A DNA stretch of 27,444 bases, from positions 1 through 27,444 of the forward strand of contig JBBKVT010000255.1 in NCBI GenBank assembly GCA_037968535.1. The letters are read 5' to 3'. This document shows positions 1 to 7,854 of the stretch, piece after piece; the first letter of the stretch is position 1; every line of letters begins with the position of its first letter. The translations under genes and the position numbers were made by a program. This DNA is from JAHEAO01 sp037968535. Its GTDB lineage: Bacteria; Pseudomonadota; Alphaproteobacteria; Rhodobacterales; Rhodobacteraceae. The notes under the pieces are model-generated. The model did not search any database and was not told where the DNA came from. It was given only the letters and a program-made list of their open reading frames with translations.

Positions 1-52
1 TACCGGCCTGTCACGCCGGGGGTCGCGGGTTCGAGTCCCGTCAACCGCGCCA
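1..52 (+). tRNA. tRNA-Asp (GTC), 5' end cut by window edge
   Basis: This is the 3' two thirds of a tRNA. It shows the anticodon stem CCGGC/GCCGG around a seven-base loop with anticodon GTC at 10-12, a T arm with loop TTCGAGT, and a 3' end finishing in CCA at 50-52. It matches the complete tRNA-Asp at 88-164 base for base except at position 36 (T here, C in the second copy), which is T-loop position 60. The two genes are 35 bases apart and probably share one transcript. The acceptor 5' strand and D arm lie outside the window. Confidence 0.93.
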
Positions 53-87
53 CCACTGCCCCGTCCGAAAGACGCCCCACGCCATGC

Positions 88-164
88 GCGGTTGTAGCTC
101 AGCTGGTTAGAGTACCGGCCTGTCACGCCGGGGGTCGCGGGTTCGAGCCCCGTCAACCGCGCCA
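88..164 (+). tRNA. tRNA-Asp (GTC)
   Basis: This is a complete 77-base tRNA. The acceptor stem pairs GCGGTTG (88-94) with CAACCGC (154-160), followed by discriminator G161 and an encoded CCA at 162-164. The D arm begins GCTC with a GGTTA-containing loop. The anticodon stem CCGGC/GCCGG encloses a loop with anticodon GTC at 122-124, and the T arm has the TTCGAGC loop. It decodes GAC/GAT. It is the second of two tandem tRNA-Asp copies. No clear T-rich terminator follows it. Confidence 0.97.
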
Positions 165-328
165 CTTTACTCAAAAATGCAGTCAATAGCCTGATCACCC
201 AGCAACTTTCGGGTGTTCGCGCGACGTCTGGCTGCCGTTCCTCTTCCGCGCGCGCTGCATCGGCGGCATCTTTGATAGAGTTGCCACGAACGTCAATTTG
301 CCAGTGCACGACGCATCATCGTCCGACC

Positions 329-1702
329 CTATCGGTTCAGCGCGTCCAGTATTCTCGCCCAACTTCGGATGCCTTTATGAAACGACCGCAGGTCGTATTT
401 CTCGTTCGGGGAATGGATGAGGTCATCCTTCTGGCCAAACCCGATCAACATCGCGTCCATGCCAAGGATCTGCTTGAAATACCCCGCGATGGGAATCGAC
501 CCGCCGGATCCCACATAGGCCGCGTCGTTCGGCCATTCCGCAGACAGTGCCTTGCGCGCCTTTTCAAAGGCAGGATCGGTGATCGACATCTGCGAGGCGG
601 GCGAGGTGCCGTGGTCTGAAAACTTGACCGAGCAGTCGGGCGGAAGGCTGTCGCGGACGTAGTCGCGAAATGCCTCTCTTATCTTTAGCGGATCCTGAGT
701 GCCGACCAGTCGGAAGCTGATCTTGGCGGTGGCTTTGGAGGGCAGGACAGTCTTGAAACCGTCGCCGGTATAGCCGCCCTTGATGCCGTTCACCTCGCAG
801 GTGGGTCGCGACCAGATCATTTCCAGCACCGACCGATCCGTTTCACCGGCAGGACAGGACAGGCCGACGCCGCCCAGAAAGGCGGCGTCATCGAAGCCAA
901 GTGCGTTCCATTGCGCCATGACCTTAGGGTCAATCTCGGGAACACCGTCATAAAAGCCGGGCAGGGTGATCCGGCCAGCATCGTCATGCAGTCCGGCGAT
1001 GATGCGCGATAGCACCCGGATCGGATTTATCGCAGCCCCGCCATAGCCGCCCGAGTGCAGGTCCTTGTCAGGACCGGTGATCGTCAGTTCTTCCAACAGC
1101 AAACCACGCAGCATCGTCGTGATTGCGGGCGTATCGCTGTCAAACAGGCCGGTGTCGCAGATCAGCGCGATGTCGCCCGTCAGGGCTTTCGCATTCTCTT
1201 TCATGAACGGCACCAGGGACGGAGAGCCCGATTCCTCTTCACCTTCGAAAAAGAACGTGATCCGGCACGGCAGCGTTCCACGGACGGATTTCCAGACACG
1301 GCAGGCTTCGACGAAGGTCATCAGCTGGCCTTTGTCGTCCGAGGTCCCGCGACCTCGGATTACCTTACCGGATGGAGTGTCCTCAACCACCGGATCGAAC
1401 GGATCCCGGTGCCAAAGTTCAACGGGATCGACCGGTTGCACGTCGTAATGGCCGTAGAACACCAGATGCGGACCGCTGTCGCCGATATGGCCAACAACCA
1501 TCGGATGACCCGGCGTCGCGCATTTTTCGGCGGCGACACCAATACCTTGCAAGTCCGCGACCAACCAGTCGGCAGCCCGGTCGCAACTTTCCTTGAAGGC
1601 GGGATCAGTTGAGATCGACGGGATCCGCAGGAAGTCCTTCAGCCGTTCGACGGCTTGATCCAGATCATTGTCGATACGGGTCAGGACGGGTTCCAGTGAC
1701 AT
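329..1702 (-). CDS. M20 family metallopeptidase (dipeptidase-like)
   Basis: The 457-residue product is a cytoplasmic zinc hydrolase of the M20 family (ArgE/DapE/carnosinase type) that probably cleaves dipeptides or N-acylated amino acids. Visible metal and catalytic motifs are FYGHYD (H85, D87), GRGTSDDKG (D122/D123), EGEEESG (E155/E156), CD (D183), the dimerisation-domain HSGGYGG (H216), and a C-terminal HSPNEKYD (H430). No signal peptide is seen. I chose the ATG at 1702 because AAGGAG lies nine bases upstream and the family N-terminus starts there; the frame is open to an ATG at 1813, but those 37 extra residues look non-coding. It stands alone, diverging from hemA. The substrate cannot be read from the sequence. 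Confidence 0.93.
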   Translation of the reverse strand: MSLEPVLTRIDNDLDQAVERLKDFLRIPSISTDPAFKESCDRAADWLVADLQGIGVAAEKCATPGHPMVVGHIGDSGPHLVFYGHYDVQPVDPVELWHRDPFDPVVEDTPSGKVIRGRGTSDDKGQLMTFVEACRVWKSVRGTLPCRITFFFEGEEESGSPSLVPFMKENAKALTGDIALICDTGLFDSDTPAITTMLRGLLLEELTITGPDKDLHSGGYGGAAINPIRVLSRIIAGLHDDAGRITLPGFYDGVPEIDPKVMAQWNALGFDDAAFLGGVGLSCPAGETDRSVLEMIWSRPTCEVNGIKGGYTGDGFKTVLPSKATAKISFRLVGTQDPLKIREAFRDYVRDSLPPDCSVKFSDHGTSPASQMSITDPAFEKARKALSAEWPNDAAYVGSGGSIPIAGYFKQILGMDAMLIGFGQKDDLIHSPNEKYDLRSFHKGIRSWARILDALNR

Positions 1703-1820
1703 GGCGGGATGCTCCTTCAGATTGGTCGCTGGTGACAGTATCAGGGCCGCACCAAAGGTCCAGCCGTGCGCAAATCGGCATGGCCGGTGCGAAAACGGGG
1801 GCTTGCGCGGCAAAATGTAA

Positions 1821-1848
1821 CGGTTTTTGAATGTATGTGGAAAAACCG
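1821..1848. promoter_or_regulatory. Inverted repeat in the M20/hemA divergent promoter region
   Basis: CGGTTTTT (1821-1828) and AAAAACCG (1841-1848) form a perfect 8-base inverted repeat with a 12-base spacer, inside the 193-base gap between two divergent genes. A terminator is unlikely here because no gene ends nearby. A TAAAAT hexamer at 1862-1867 could be a hemA -10 box, which would put the repeat around the -35 region, as for a repressor or activator site. No FNR-type TTGAT-N4-ATCAA site and no TGT-N12-ACA (PpsR-type) site is evident. The regulator is unknown. Confidence 0.35.
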
Positions 1849-1895
1849 CTCCGATTGATGCTAAAATCGAATGACCAGAGCCCGGGGGAAGATTA

Positions 1896-3119
1896 TTGAG
1901 CTATGACCTGCAACTCGACGCAGCGCTTCAGCGGTTGCATGATGAAGGGCGCTATCGCACCTTCATAGACATAGAGCGCCGGAAAGGTTCCTATCCGCAT
2001 GCCATCTGGCGTCGTCCGGATGGCCAGGAGCAGCCGGTGACAGTATGGTGCGGCAATGATTACTTGGGCATGGGTCAGCACCCGGTCGTGCTCGAAGCGA
2101 TGCACGAAGCGCTGGATGCGACGGGTGCCGGTTCTGGCGGGACGCGCAACATTTCCGGCACCACCGTTTATCACAAGCGGCTGGAGGCCGAACTGGCAGA
2201 TCTGCATGGCAAAGAGGCGGCGCTGCTGTTCACCAGCGCCTACATCGCGAATGACGCGACGCTCTCGACCTTGCCAAAGTTGTTTCCCGGCCTGATCATC
2301 TACTCCGATGCGCTGAATCACGCTTCGATGATTGAAGGTGTGCGTCGCAACGGCGGGGCCAAGCGGATTTTCCGCCATAACGATCTGGCGCATCTGCGCG
2401 AGTTGCTGGCAGCCGACGATCCGGCGGCACCCAAGCTGATCGCCTTCGAATCAATCTACTCGATGGATGGCGATTTTGGTCCGATTGCGGCGATCTGCGA
2501 TCTGGCGGACGAATTCGGAGCGTTGACCTATATTGACGAAGTTCATGCAGTCGGGATGTATGGCCCTCGCGGCGCCGGCGTGGCCGAGCGCGACGGGCTG
2601 ATGGCCCGCATCGACGTCATCAACGGTACGCTTGCCAAGGCTTACGGCGTGATGGGCGGCTACATTGCTGCGACCGCAAAGATGTGCGACGCGATCCGGT
2701 CCTATGCGCCGGGCTTCATCTTCACGACCTCGCTGCCACCCGCGGTCGCGGCGGGGGCCGCGGCCTCTGTCCGGCACCTCAAGACCGATCAGACGCTGAG
2801 GAAGCTCCATCAGACTCATGCGACCATCCTGAAAATGCGCCTGAAAGGGCTCGGTCTGCCGATCATCGATCACGGCAGCCACATCGTGCCTGTTCATGTC
2901 GGGGATCCGGTGCATTGCAAGATGCTGTCGGACATGCTGCTGGTCGATCACGGGATCTACGCGCAGCCCATCAATTTCCCCACCGTGCCGCGCGGGACAG
3001 AACGGTTGCGCTTCACGCCGTCGCCGGTGCACGGCCCGAAAGAGATCGACCGCCTGGTACAGGCTCTGGATCAGCTTTGGGCTCAGTGTGCGCTAAATCG
3101 CGCTGACCTTTCGGCCTAG
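1896..3119 (+). CDS. hemA: 5-aminolevulinate synthase
   Basis: The 407-residue PLP enzyme condenses glycine and succinyl-CoA to 5-aminolevulinate, the first step of the C4 (Shemin) route to haem and other tetrapyrroles, and is cytosolic. The sequence closely follows the Rhodobacter enzyme throughout. Visible signatures are CGNDYLGMGQHP (52-63), GAGSGGTRNISGT (77-89), the cofactor-contacting YIDEVHAVG (D214, H217) and the Schiff-base lysine K248 in NGTLAKAYG. The start is a TTG at 1896, preceded by GGGGGAAG with about five bases of spacing; it places the N-terminus (SYDLQLD) where the Rhodobacter proteins begin. The neighbouring inverted repeat may be regulatory. Haem genes do not otherwise cluster here. 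Confidence 0.98.
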   Translation: MSYDLQLDAALQRLHDEGRYRTFIDIERRKGSYPHAIWRRPDGQEQPVTVWCGNDYLGMGQHPVVLEAMHEALDATGAGSGGTRNISGTTVYHKRLEAELADLHGKEAALLFTSAYIANDATLSTLPKLFPGLIIYSDALNHASMIEGVRRNGGAKRIFRHNDLAHLRELLAADDPAAPKLIAFESIYSMDGDFGPIAAICDLADEFGALTYIDEVHAVGMYGPRGAGVAERDGLMARIDVINGTLAKAYGVMGGYIAATAKMCDAIRSYAPGFIFTTSLPPAVAAGAAASVRHLKTDQTLRKLHQTHATILKMRLKGLGLPIIDHGSHIVPVHVGDPVHCKMLSDMLLVDHGIYAQPINFPTVPRGTERLRFTPSPVHGPKEIDRLVQALDQLWAQCALNRADLSA

Positions 3120-3228
3120 TTCAAGGCTGGGTGCAAAGCCGCTTGCAGTATGATAGACTTTTCCGCAATAGGCTGACGATGAATTCGAATCGTCGGGTCG
3201 TGGGGCAGGTGAGTATGGGTCAGGACGT

Positions 3229-4455
3229 ATGATCGGTCGGAGGTCCACTCCACCGGAACAAGAACCGGCAAGGCCAATGGGCTTTGACGATTTTGATCTG
3301 CGTCTTGGCGACATCATGCGCGGCGAACGCGCAACAATGGGCAAATCGTTGCTGGATGTGCAGCGAGAGTTGAAGATCAAGGCGACCTATATCGCTGCAA
3401 TAGAAAATGCCGACCCGTCGGCGTTCGAAACCCAAGGTTTTATAGCAGGTTACGTCCGGTCTTACGCGCGATACCTTAACCTTGATCCGGAATGGGCCTA
3501 CGATCGTTTCTGCGACGAAGGCAAGTTCACGACGGCACACGGCATGTCGCCTGCTGCCTCGGGCAGCCGATCCGGAACGCCGAAGAAATCACCATCCAAG
3601 AGTCTGCGCGATCCTTTCGCTGATCCTGACGCGATCTTCGTTCCGCGGGGCGAGGCGTTAATATCGCGGGTCGAACCGGGTGCGGTCGGGTCGTCGATCA
3701 TACTCTTGGCGCTGATCGGGGTGATCGGCTATGGCGGTTGGTCGGTCTTGCAGGAAATCCAGAAGGTTCAGTTCGCGCCGGTCGATCAGGCGCCGGGCGT
3801 GACCTCGACACTCGAAACATTTGATGCCGCCGATACTCAACTGGCCGATGCATCAGAGGCGACCGATTTTGCCGCGCCGACGGCCGATGCGCTGGACCGG
3901 CTTTATCGGCCTCAAGCGCTGGATGTGCCGGTGCTTGTGGCGCGGGACGGTCCAATCTCGACGCTTGATCCGGGCTCGGTCGGGTCACTGATGCCGGAAC
4001 GACCGACCGAAATCGCGTCGACAGGCATGTTTGAAAACAGCGTGACCCCGACCGCTGATCCCAGCGAAGCGCCGCTGCAAGTCGTCGCGGCCGATGTTCC
4101 CGAGGTCGTGTTGTTTGCGGTCCGCCCGTCATGGGTGCGGGTCAGCGGTGCCGATGGGACTGTGTTGTTCGAGAAGATCCTCGATTCGGGCGAACAATAC
4201 GTCCTTCCCAAGACCGTGGATGCACCCCTGCTACGTGCCGGCAATGCCGGATCGGTCTATTTTGCGGTGAATGGGCAGAACTTCGGTCCTGCAGGTGTCG
4301 GACCTTCGGTGGTCAAGAATATCGTGCTGGGACCGGCCGAATTGAAAGAGGCATACCTTGTCGCCGATCTTTCCAAGGACACCGATCTTGCGAATTTCGT
4401 CGCGGTGGCAGAGGCGCAGACCACGCCCGTCGCAGACCAGCCTGCTGCGGAATAA
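3229..4455 (+). CDS. RodZ-like membrane HTH protein (DUF4115)
   Basis: The 408-residue protein has an N-terminal HTH_25/Xre-type fold (about residues 23-95), a basic and proline-poor linker, one transmembrane helix (about 152-173), a long acidic low-complexity periplasmic stretch, and a C-terminal DUF4115 domain (about 292-365). This is the architecture of RodZ, which ties MreB to the elongation machinery, although Rhodobacterales homologues are often annotated only as helix-turn-helix proteins. The ATG at 3229 has AGGA close upstream; a second ATG at 3277 with AAGG five bases before it is also plausible and would drop 16 poorly ordered residues. ispG starts 78 bases downstream, so the two are probably cotranscribed. 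Function in cell shape is an inference. Confidence 0.85.
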   Translation: MIGRRSTPPEQEPARPMGFDDFDLRLGDIMRGERATMGKSLLDVQRELKIKATYIAAIENADPSAFETQGFIAGYVRSYARYLNLDPEWAYDRFCDEGKFTTAHGMSPAASGSRSGTPKKSPSKSLRDPFADPDAIFVPRGEALISRVEPGAVGSSIILLALIGVIGYGGWSVLQEIQKVQFAPVDQAPGVTSTLETFDAADTQLADASEATDFAAPTADALDRLYRPQALDVPVLVARDGPISTLDPGSVGSLMPERPTEIASTGMFENSVTPTADPSEAPLQVVAADVPEVVLFAVRPSWVRVSGADGTVLFEKILDSGEQYVLPKTVDAPLLRAGNAGSVYFAVNGQNFGPAGVGPSVVKNIVLGPAELKEAYLVADLSKDTDLANFVAVAEAQTTPVADQPAAE

Positions 4456-4533
4456 TCCCGCCGCTTTGGTTGCCAGGCAGCCTTGCCGCCTCTATGTGAT
4501 GCGGGAACCCCAATTGATCGCAAGGCGCGCGTC

Positions 4534-5655
4534 ATGTCGCTGAACCCTATCCGCCCCTGGCGCAATATTTATCGCCGCAAATCGCGGCAGATCATGGTCG
4601 GGTCTGTTCCGGTCGGGGGCGACGCGCCGATTACCGTTCAGACCATGACCAACACTGACACGTCCGACGTGGCAGCGACGGTGGGACAGATACAGGCCGC
4701 TGTCGAGGCGGGGGCGGACATTGTTCGCGTGTCGACACCGGATCAAGCCTCGACCGCCGCCCTGCGGCAAATCGTGCGAGAAAGCCCGGTTCCGATCGTG
4801 GCCGACATCCATTTTCACTACAAACGCGCGATCGAAGCGGCAGAGGCTGGAGCGGCCTGCCTGCGGATCAATCCCGGCAACATCGGTTCCTCGGACCGGG
4901 TGCGAGAGGTCATTCGCGCCGCCAAGGATCACGGCTGTTCGATCCGCATCGGGGTGAACGCGGGGTCGCTGGAAAAGCACCTGCTGGAAAAGTACGGCGA
5001 GCCCTGTCCCGAAGCGATGGTCGAAAGCGGGCTGGGCCACATCAGGATCCTGCAAGACCACGACTTTCACGAGTTCAAGATCAGCGTGAAAGCGTCTGAC
5101 GTTTTCATGGCCGCTGCTGCTTACCAGCAACTGGCCGAACTGACCGATGCCCCGATCCATCTCGGGATCACCGAGGCCGGCGGGCTGATGTCGGGGACGA
5201 TCAAATCGGCGATCGGACTGGGAAACCTGCTGTGGATGGGTATCGGTGACACGATCCGCGTCAGCCTGTCTGCCGATCCGGTCGAAGAGGTCAGGGTCGG
5301 GTACGAGATTCTGAAATCGTTGGGACTGCGGCACCGCGGGGTCAACATCATCTCTTGCCCGTCCTGCGCGCGGCAGGGCTTTGACGTGATCCGAACCGTC
5401 GAGACGCTGGAACAGCGGCTGTCGCATATCAAGACCCCAATGAGCCTGTCGATCATCGGCTGCGTGGTGAACGGACCGGGCGAGGCGTTGATGACCGATG
5501 TTGGATTCACCGGCGGCGGGGCCGGATCCGGCATGGTTTATCTGGCAGGTAAACAAAGCCACAAGATGTCGAATGCCGATCTGGTCGATCACATTGTCGA
5601 ACTGGTAGAAAAACGCGCGGCCGAGCTTGACGCGGTCGATCATGCTGCCGAATAA
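4534..5655 (+). CDS. ispG: 4-hydroxy-3-methylbut-2-en-1-yl diphosphate synthase
   Basis: This is the penultimate enzyme of the MEP isoprenoid pathway. It reduces methylerythritol cyclodiphosphate to HMBPP with a 4Fe-4S cluster, in the cytosol. The 373-residue protein has the short bacterial layout: a TIM-barrel N-terminal part and a C-terminal cluster domain with C275 and C278 in SCPSC, C310 in GCVVNGPGE, and the ligand glutamate E317. I chose the ATG at 4534 (AAGG eight bases upstream), which matches the usual N-terminus (NPIRPWRNIYRR); the frame extends 17 codons further upstream to 4483, but those residues overlap intergenic sequence. It follows the RodZ-like gene, an order common in this family of bacteria. 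The stop codon sits in the loop of a 6-base stem (CTGCCG 5645-5650 / CGGCAG 5658-5663). Confidence 0.98.
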   Translation: MSLNPIRPWRNIYRRKSRQIMVGSVPVGGDAPITVQTMTNTDTSDVAATVGQIQAAVEAGADIVRVSTPDQASTAALRQIVRESPVPIVADIHFHYKRAIEAAEAGAACLRINPGNIGSSDRVREVIRAAKDHGCSIRIGVNAGSLEKHLLEKYGEPCPEAMVESGLGHIRILQDHDFHEFKISVKASDVFMAAAAYQQLAELTDAPIHLGITEAGGLMSGTIKSAIGLGNLLWMGIGDTIRVSLSADPVEEVRVGYEILKSLGLRHRGVNIISCPSCARQGFDVIRTVETLEQRLSHIKTPMSLSIIGCVVNGPGEALMTDVGFTGGGAGSGMVYLAGKQSHKMSNADLVDHIVELVEKRAAELDAVDHAAE

Positions 5656-5798
5656 CGCGGCAGAACGAAGAAAATAATTAATAAAATCATAAGCTTGCGC
5701 GCGCCGGATTTTTTTCCGGGCAATCGGAATTTTTGTTCTCCGATGTCAATGCGTTGGCCAAGAATGTTTCGCGTGCGAAACACCTGCCGTCGGTCGCC
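5656..5798. other. Convergent intergenic region with several inverted repeats
   Basis: This is the gap between the 3' ends of ispG (plus) and the DsbA-like gene (minus). It begins with an AT-rich island (about 5664-5693) unlike the GC-rich surroundings, then holds CCGGA (5704-5708) / TCCGG (5715-5719) around a T run, and ATCGGA (5723-5728) / TCCGAT (5739-5744) around a ten-base loop. A third repeat at 5765-5782 is listed separately. No gene-like frame is supported. The likely role is transcription termination from both sides, but none of these stems is followed by a classic T tract. Confidence 0.5.
5765..5782 (-). terminator. Palindrome, possible terminator of the DsbA-like gene
   Basis: TGTTTCGC and GCGAAACA form a perfect 8-base inverted repeat around GT, starting 16 bases beyond the stop codon of the DsbA-like gene. 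Read on the minus strand it folds to a 6-base stem with a CACG tetraloop (extended by outer pairs) and is followed by ATTCTT, a weak T-rich tail. It could equally be a protein-binding palindrome. The terminator reading rests on position only. Confidence 0.35.
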
Positions 5799-6542
5799 TC
5801 AGCCCTCGCGCTCCTCGGCCACGACCTGCTGCATTCCTTCCAGCGGCACGTAGCCGCGCAGCATCTGGTCGCCAATCACAAAGCCCGGCGTGCCATTGAT
5901 CTGCAGGCGCTGCGCCAGGGCGTGATTCTGGGCGATGACTTCTGTTACCGCTTCGCTGTCCATCGCTGCCATGACTGCATCGCTGTCGATGTCTTTCGAG
6001 TCCGCCAGCGTTCTAAGCGATTCGGGCGAGATTTCGCCTCGGAAAGCCATCAACTCATCATGGATCTCTGCATAGACGTCGTCACCGGCGACTGTCTTGA
6101 CGGCAATCGCGAAACGGGCGGCCAGGACCGACGCATCGCCCAGGATCGGAAATTCCTTGATGATGAAGCGGATGTTGCCGTCGGATTCCAGCAATTGATT
6201 GACCTCTGGGAATGCTTTCTTGCAGTAGCCGCACTGGTAATCGAGGAACTCGACCATCGTGACATCGCCGTCCGGATTGCCGCCAACATAGGAATAGCCG
6301 TCGGCGAACAGCGCATCGGAATTGGCCTCGATCAAGGTCTGATCGTTCGAGCCTTGCGCGGCGGCCTGCTTTTGCTCAAGAACGCCTATGGCCTCCATCA
6401 GGACTTCGGGATTGTCCAGAAGATAGGCCCGGACCTCGTCACGGAACGCCTGACGTTCGGCGTCGCTCATGGCGGTCAGATCGACGGCGGCAGCCGGGGT
6501 GGCAAGGCCGATCACGAGTGCGGCGATTTTCAAGCGGTTCAT
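5799..6542 (-). CDS. DsbA-family periplasmic thiol:disulfide oxidoreductase
   Basis: The 247-residue protein has a Sec signal peptide (cleavage probably after A19 in TPAAA). The mature part carries a thioredoxin-fold DsbA domain with active site CGYC (C104, C107) and the cis-proline loop NGTPGF (P219), plus a helical N-terminal extension (about 22-62). The layout matches the Com1/BdbD-like DsbA subgroup, which oxidises or isomerises cysteines in exported proteins. The ATG at 6542 was chosen because GGAG lies six bases upstream and the signal peptide starts there; the frame stays open to 6674 without signal-like sequence. It is a single gene diverging from the aminotransferase across 119 bases. 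Partners are unknown; the PBP1A in this window has a CxxC motif. Confidence 0.93.
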   Translation of the reverse strand: MNRLKIAALVIGLATPAAAVDLTAMSDAERQAFRDEVRAYLLDNPEVLMEAIGVLEQKQAAAQGSNDQTLIEANSDALFADGYSYVGGNPDGDVTMVEFLDYQCGYCKKAFPEVNQLLESDGNIRFIIKEFPILGDASVLAARFAIAVKTVAGDDVYAEIHDELMAFRGEISPESLRTLADSKDIDSDAVMAAMDSEAVTEVIAQNHALAQRLQINGTPGFVIGDQMLRGYVPLEGMQQVVAEEREG

Positions 6543-6661
6543 CAATATCTCCGTTTTCAGCGGCTTGGCGGAGCGTTTAACACATCCTGCCGGGGCGTCC
6601 AGCCGACATTGACCTCTGGTCCGCTGCGGTGCACGACAGGACCGACCATAAGGAGACGTTG

Positions 6662-7801
6662 ATGCGGAACTCAAGGCGCGGTGCCGTCGATCCCTTTATT
6701 GTGATGGACGTGATGGAGGCCGCCCGGAAGGCCGAAGAGGCTGGCCGTCACATCGTCCACATGGAAGTGGGGCAACCCGGAACCCCGGCACCGGCCGCCG
6801 CCCGCGCCGCGCTGGCAGATGCGATGGAACGCGGATCGCTTGGCTATACCGTGGCGCTCGGCCTGCCGGAACTTAGGGAACGCATCGCGCAGCTTTACAG
6901 CGCTCGGCACGGCCTGGACATCAATCCGAACCGGATTGTCGTTACGTCTGGGTCGTCAGCAGGCTTTATCCTGGCGTTCACGGCGCTCTTTGATGCTGGC
7001 GACCGTGTGGGACTGGGCGAGCCCGGTTATCCGTCTTACCGTCAGATTCTGCGGGCGCTGGATCTGGTGCCAGTCGGGCTTCAAACCACGGATGCCAATC
7101 GTTTGCAGCCAGTGCCGCAGGATTTGCCGAACGACCTGCAGGGGCTGATCGTGGCTTCTCCGGCCAATCCTTCGGGCACCATGCTGTCACATGCGGCGCT
7201 GTCGGGACTGATTGCGGCCTGCGCCGAGCGCGACATGTCCTTCGTTTCGGATGAGATTTATCACGGCATCGAATATGGTCGCCGCGCGATCTCGGCGCTG
7301 GAAATCAGTGACGATGTGTATGTCATCAACTCTTTCTCGAAATACTTCAGCATGACGGGTTGGCGGATTGGCTGGATGGTTGTGCCAGAGGATCACGTCC
7401 GCACGATCGAGCGGTTGGCGCAGAACCTGTTTATCTGCCCGTCCCATGCCAGCCAGGTCGCGGCGCTGGCCGCGCTGGACTGCGACGACGAATTGCAGTC
7501 GAACCTGGCGGTTTATGCGGAAAACCGGACCTTGATGCTGACCGGACTGCAAGAGGCCGGGTTCACCCATATCGCCCCGCCGGATGGCGCGTTCTACATC
7601 TATGCGGATGTCTCGTCGCTGACCGACGACAGCCGGGCGTTCGCCGCCGAGATCCTGAGGGTCGCGGGTGTTGCGGTCACGCCGGGTCTGGATTTCGACC
7701 CGGTCCGGGGGAATACGACAATCCGGTTTTCCTATGCGCGCGAGAGCGCCGAAATCCGCGAGGGGATCAATCGGCTGAAGTCGTTCATGGCAGCACGCTA
7801 G
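6662..7801 (+). CDS. Pyridoxal-phosphate aminotransferase, class I/II
   Basis: The 379-residue protein is a fold-type I aminotransferase of the aspartate/aromatic group. Visible signatures are the phosphate-cup region TSGSSAGF (95-102), substrate-side N169 in SPANPSG, PLP-ring D197 and Y200 in SDEIYHG, Schiff-base K227 in SFSKYFSMTGWR, R235, and a C-terminal RFSYA segment carrying the usual carboxylate-binding arginine. The ATG at 6662 is set by AAGGAG six bases upstream; an ATG at 6629 lacks such a site. The neighbouring DsbA-like gene diverges and the amidase downstream has its own promoter candidate, so it is probably monocistronic. The amino donor and acceptor cannot be assigned from the sequence. 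Confidence 0.93.
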   Translation: MRNSRRGAVDPFIVMDVMEAARKAEEAGRHIVHMEVGQPGTPAPAAARAALADAMERGSLGYTVALGLPELRERIAQLYSARHGLDINPNRIVVTSGSSAGFILAFTALFDAGDRVGLGEPGYPSYRQILRALDLVPVGLQTTDANRLQPVPQDLPNDLQGLIVASPANPSGTMLSHAALSGLIAACAERDMSFVSDEIYHGIEYGRRAISALEISDDVYVINSFSKYFSMTGWRIGWMVVPEDHVRTIERLAQNLFICPSHASQVAALAALDCDDELQSNLAVYAENRTLMLTGLQEAGFTHIAPPDGAFYIYADVSSLTDDSRAFAAEILRVAGVAVTPGLDFDPVRGNTTIRFSYARESAEIREGINRLKSFMAAR

Positions 7802-7806
7802 TCCCT

Positions 7807-7835
7807 TTGCGAAGCCGCCGTGGCCGCGCTATAAG
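7807..7835 (+). promoter_or_regulatory. Candidate sigma-70 promoter of the amidase gene
   Basis: TTGCGA (7807-7812) and TATAAG (7830-7835) are separated by exactly 17 bases; they match the consensus at 4/6 and 5/6 positions. The start point would be near 7842, leaving a short leader with the AAGGG ribosome site before the ATG at 7855. The -10 box lies at the centre of a perfect inverted repeat, CCGCGCT-ATA-AGCGCGG (7824-7840), so it might also be a regulator site or, read on the other strand, a structure followed by T bases. Confidence 0.5.
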
Positions 7836-7854
7836 CGCGGGAAAAAAGGGCAGC

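Noticed and set aside
1..164. The 52-base repeat as an att site of an integrated element
   Set aside because: Both copies are tRNA-Asp sequence and no integrase or mobile gene lies nearby.
196..215. CACCC/GGGTG stem after tRNA-Asp as a terminator
   Set aside because: The stem has only five pairs with a ten-base loop and no following T run.
1703..1895. FNR-type or PpsR-type operator at hemA
   Set aside because: No TTGAT-N4-ATCAA or TGT-N12-ACA pattern is present in the region.
3175..3194. GACGAT/ATCGTC inverted repeat before the RodZ-like gene
   Set aside because: Six bases with an eight-base spacer is within chance in a region of this size, and it does not coincide with a promoter or a T tract.
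4492..5643. Long open frame on the minus strand opposite ispG (about 380 codons)
   Set aside because: It is fully antisense to a clear enzyme gene, lacks any recognisable domain, and has the Arg/Asp/His-rich make-up typical of shadow frames in GC-rich DNA.
5733..6662. Long plus-strand frame opposite the DsbA-like gene
   Set aside because: The minus-strand frame has a signal peptide, CGYC and a cis-proline loop; the plus frame has no family features and no good ribosome site.
7360..7854. Upstream extension of the amidase reading frame into the aminotransferase gene
   Set aside because: The extension reads as an out-of-frame shadow of the aminotransferase; the signal peptide at 7855 with its ribosome site marks the real start.
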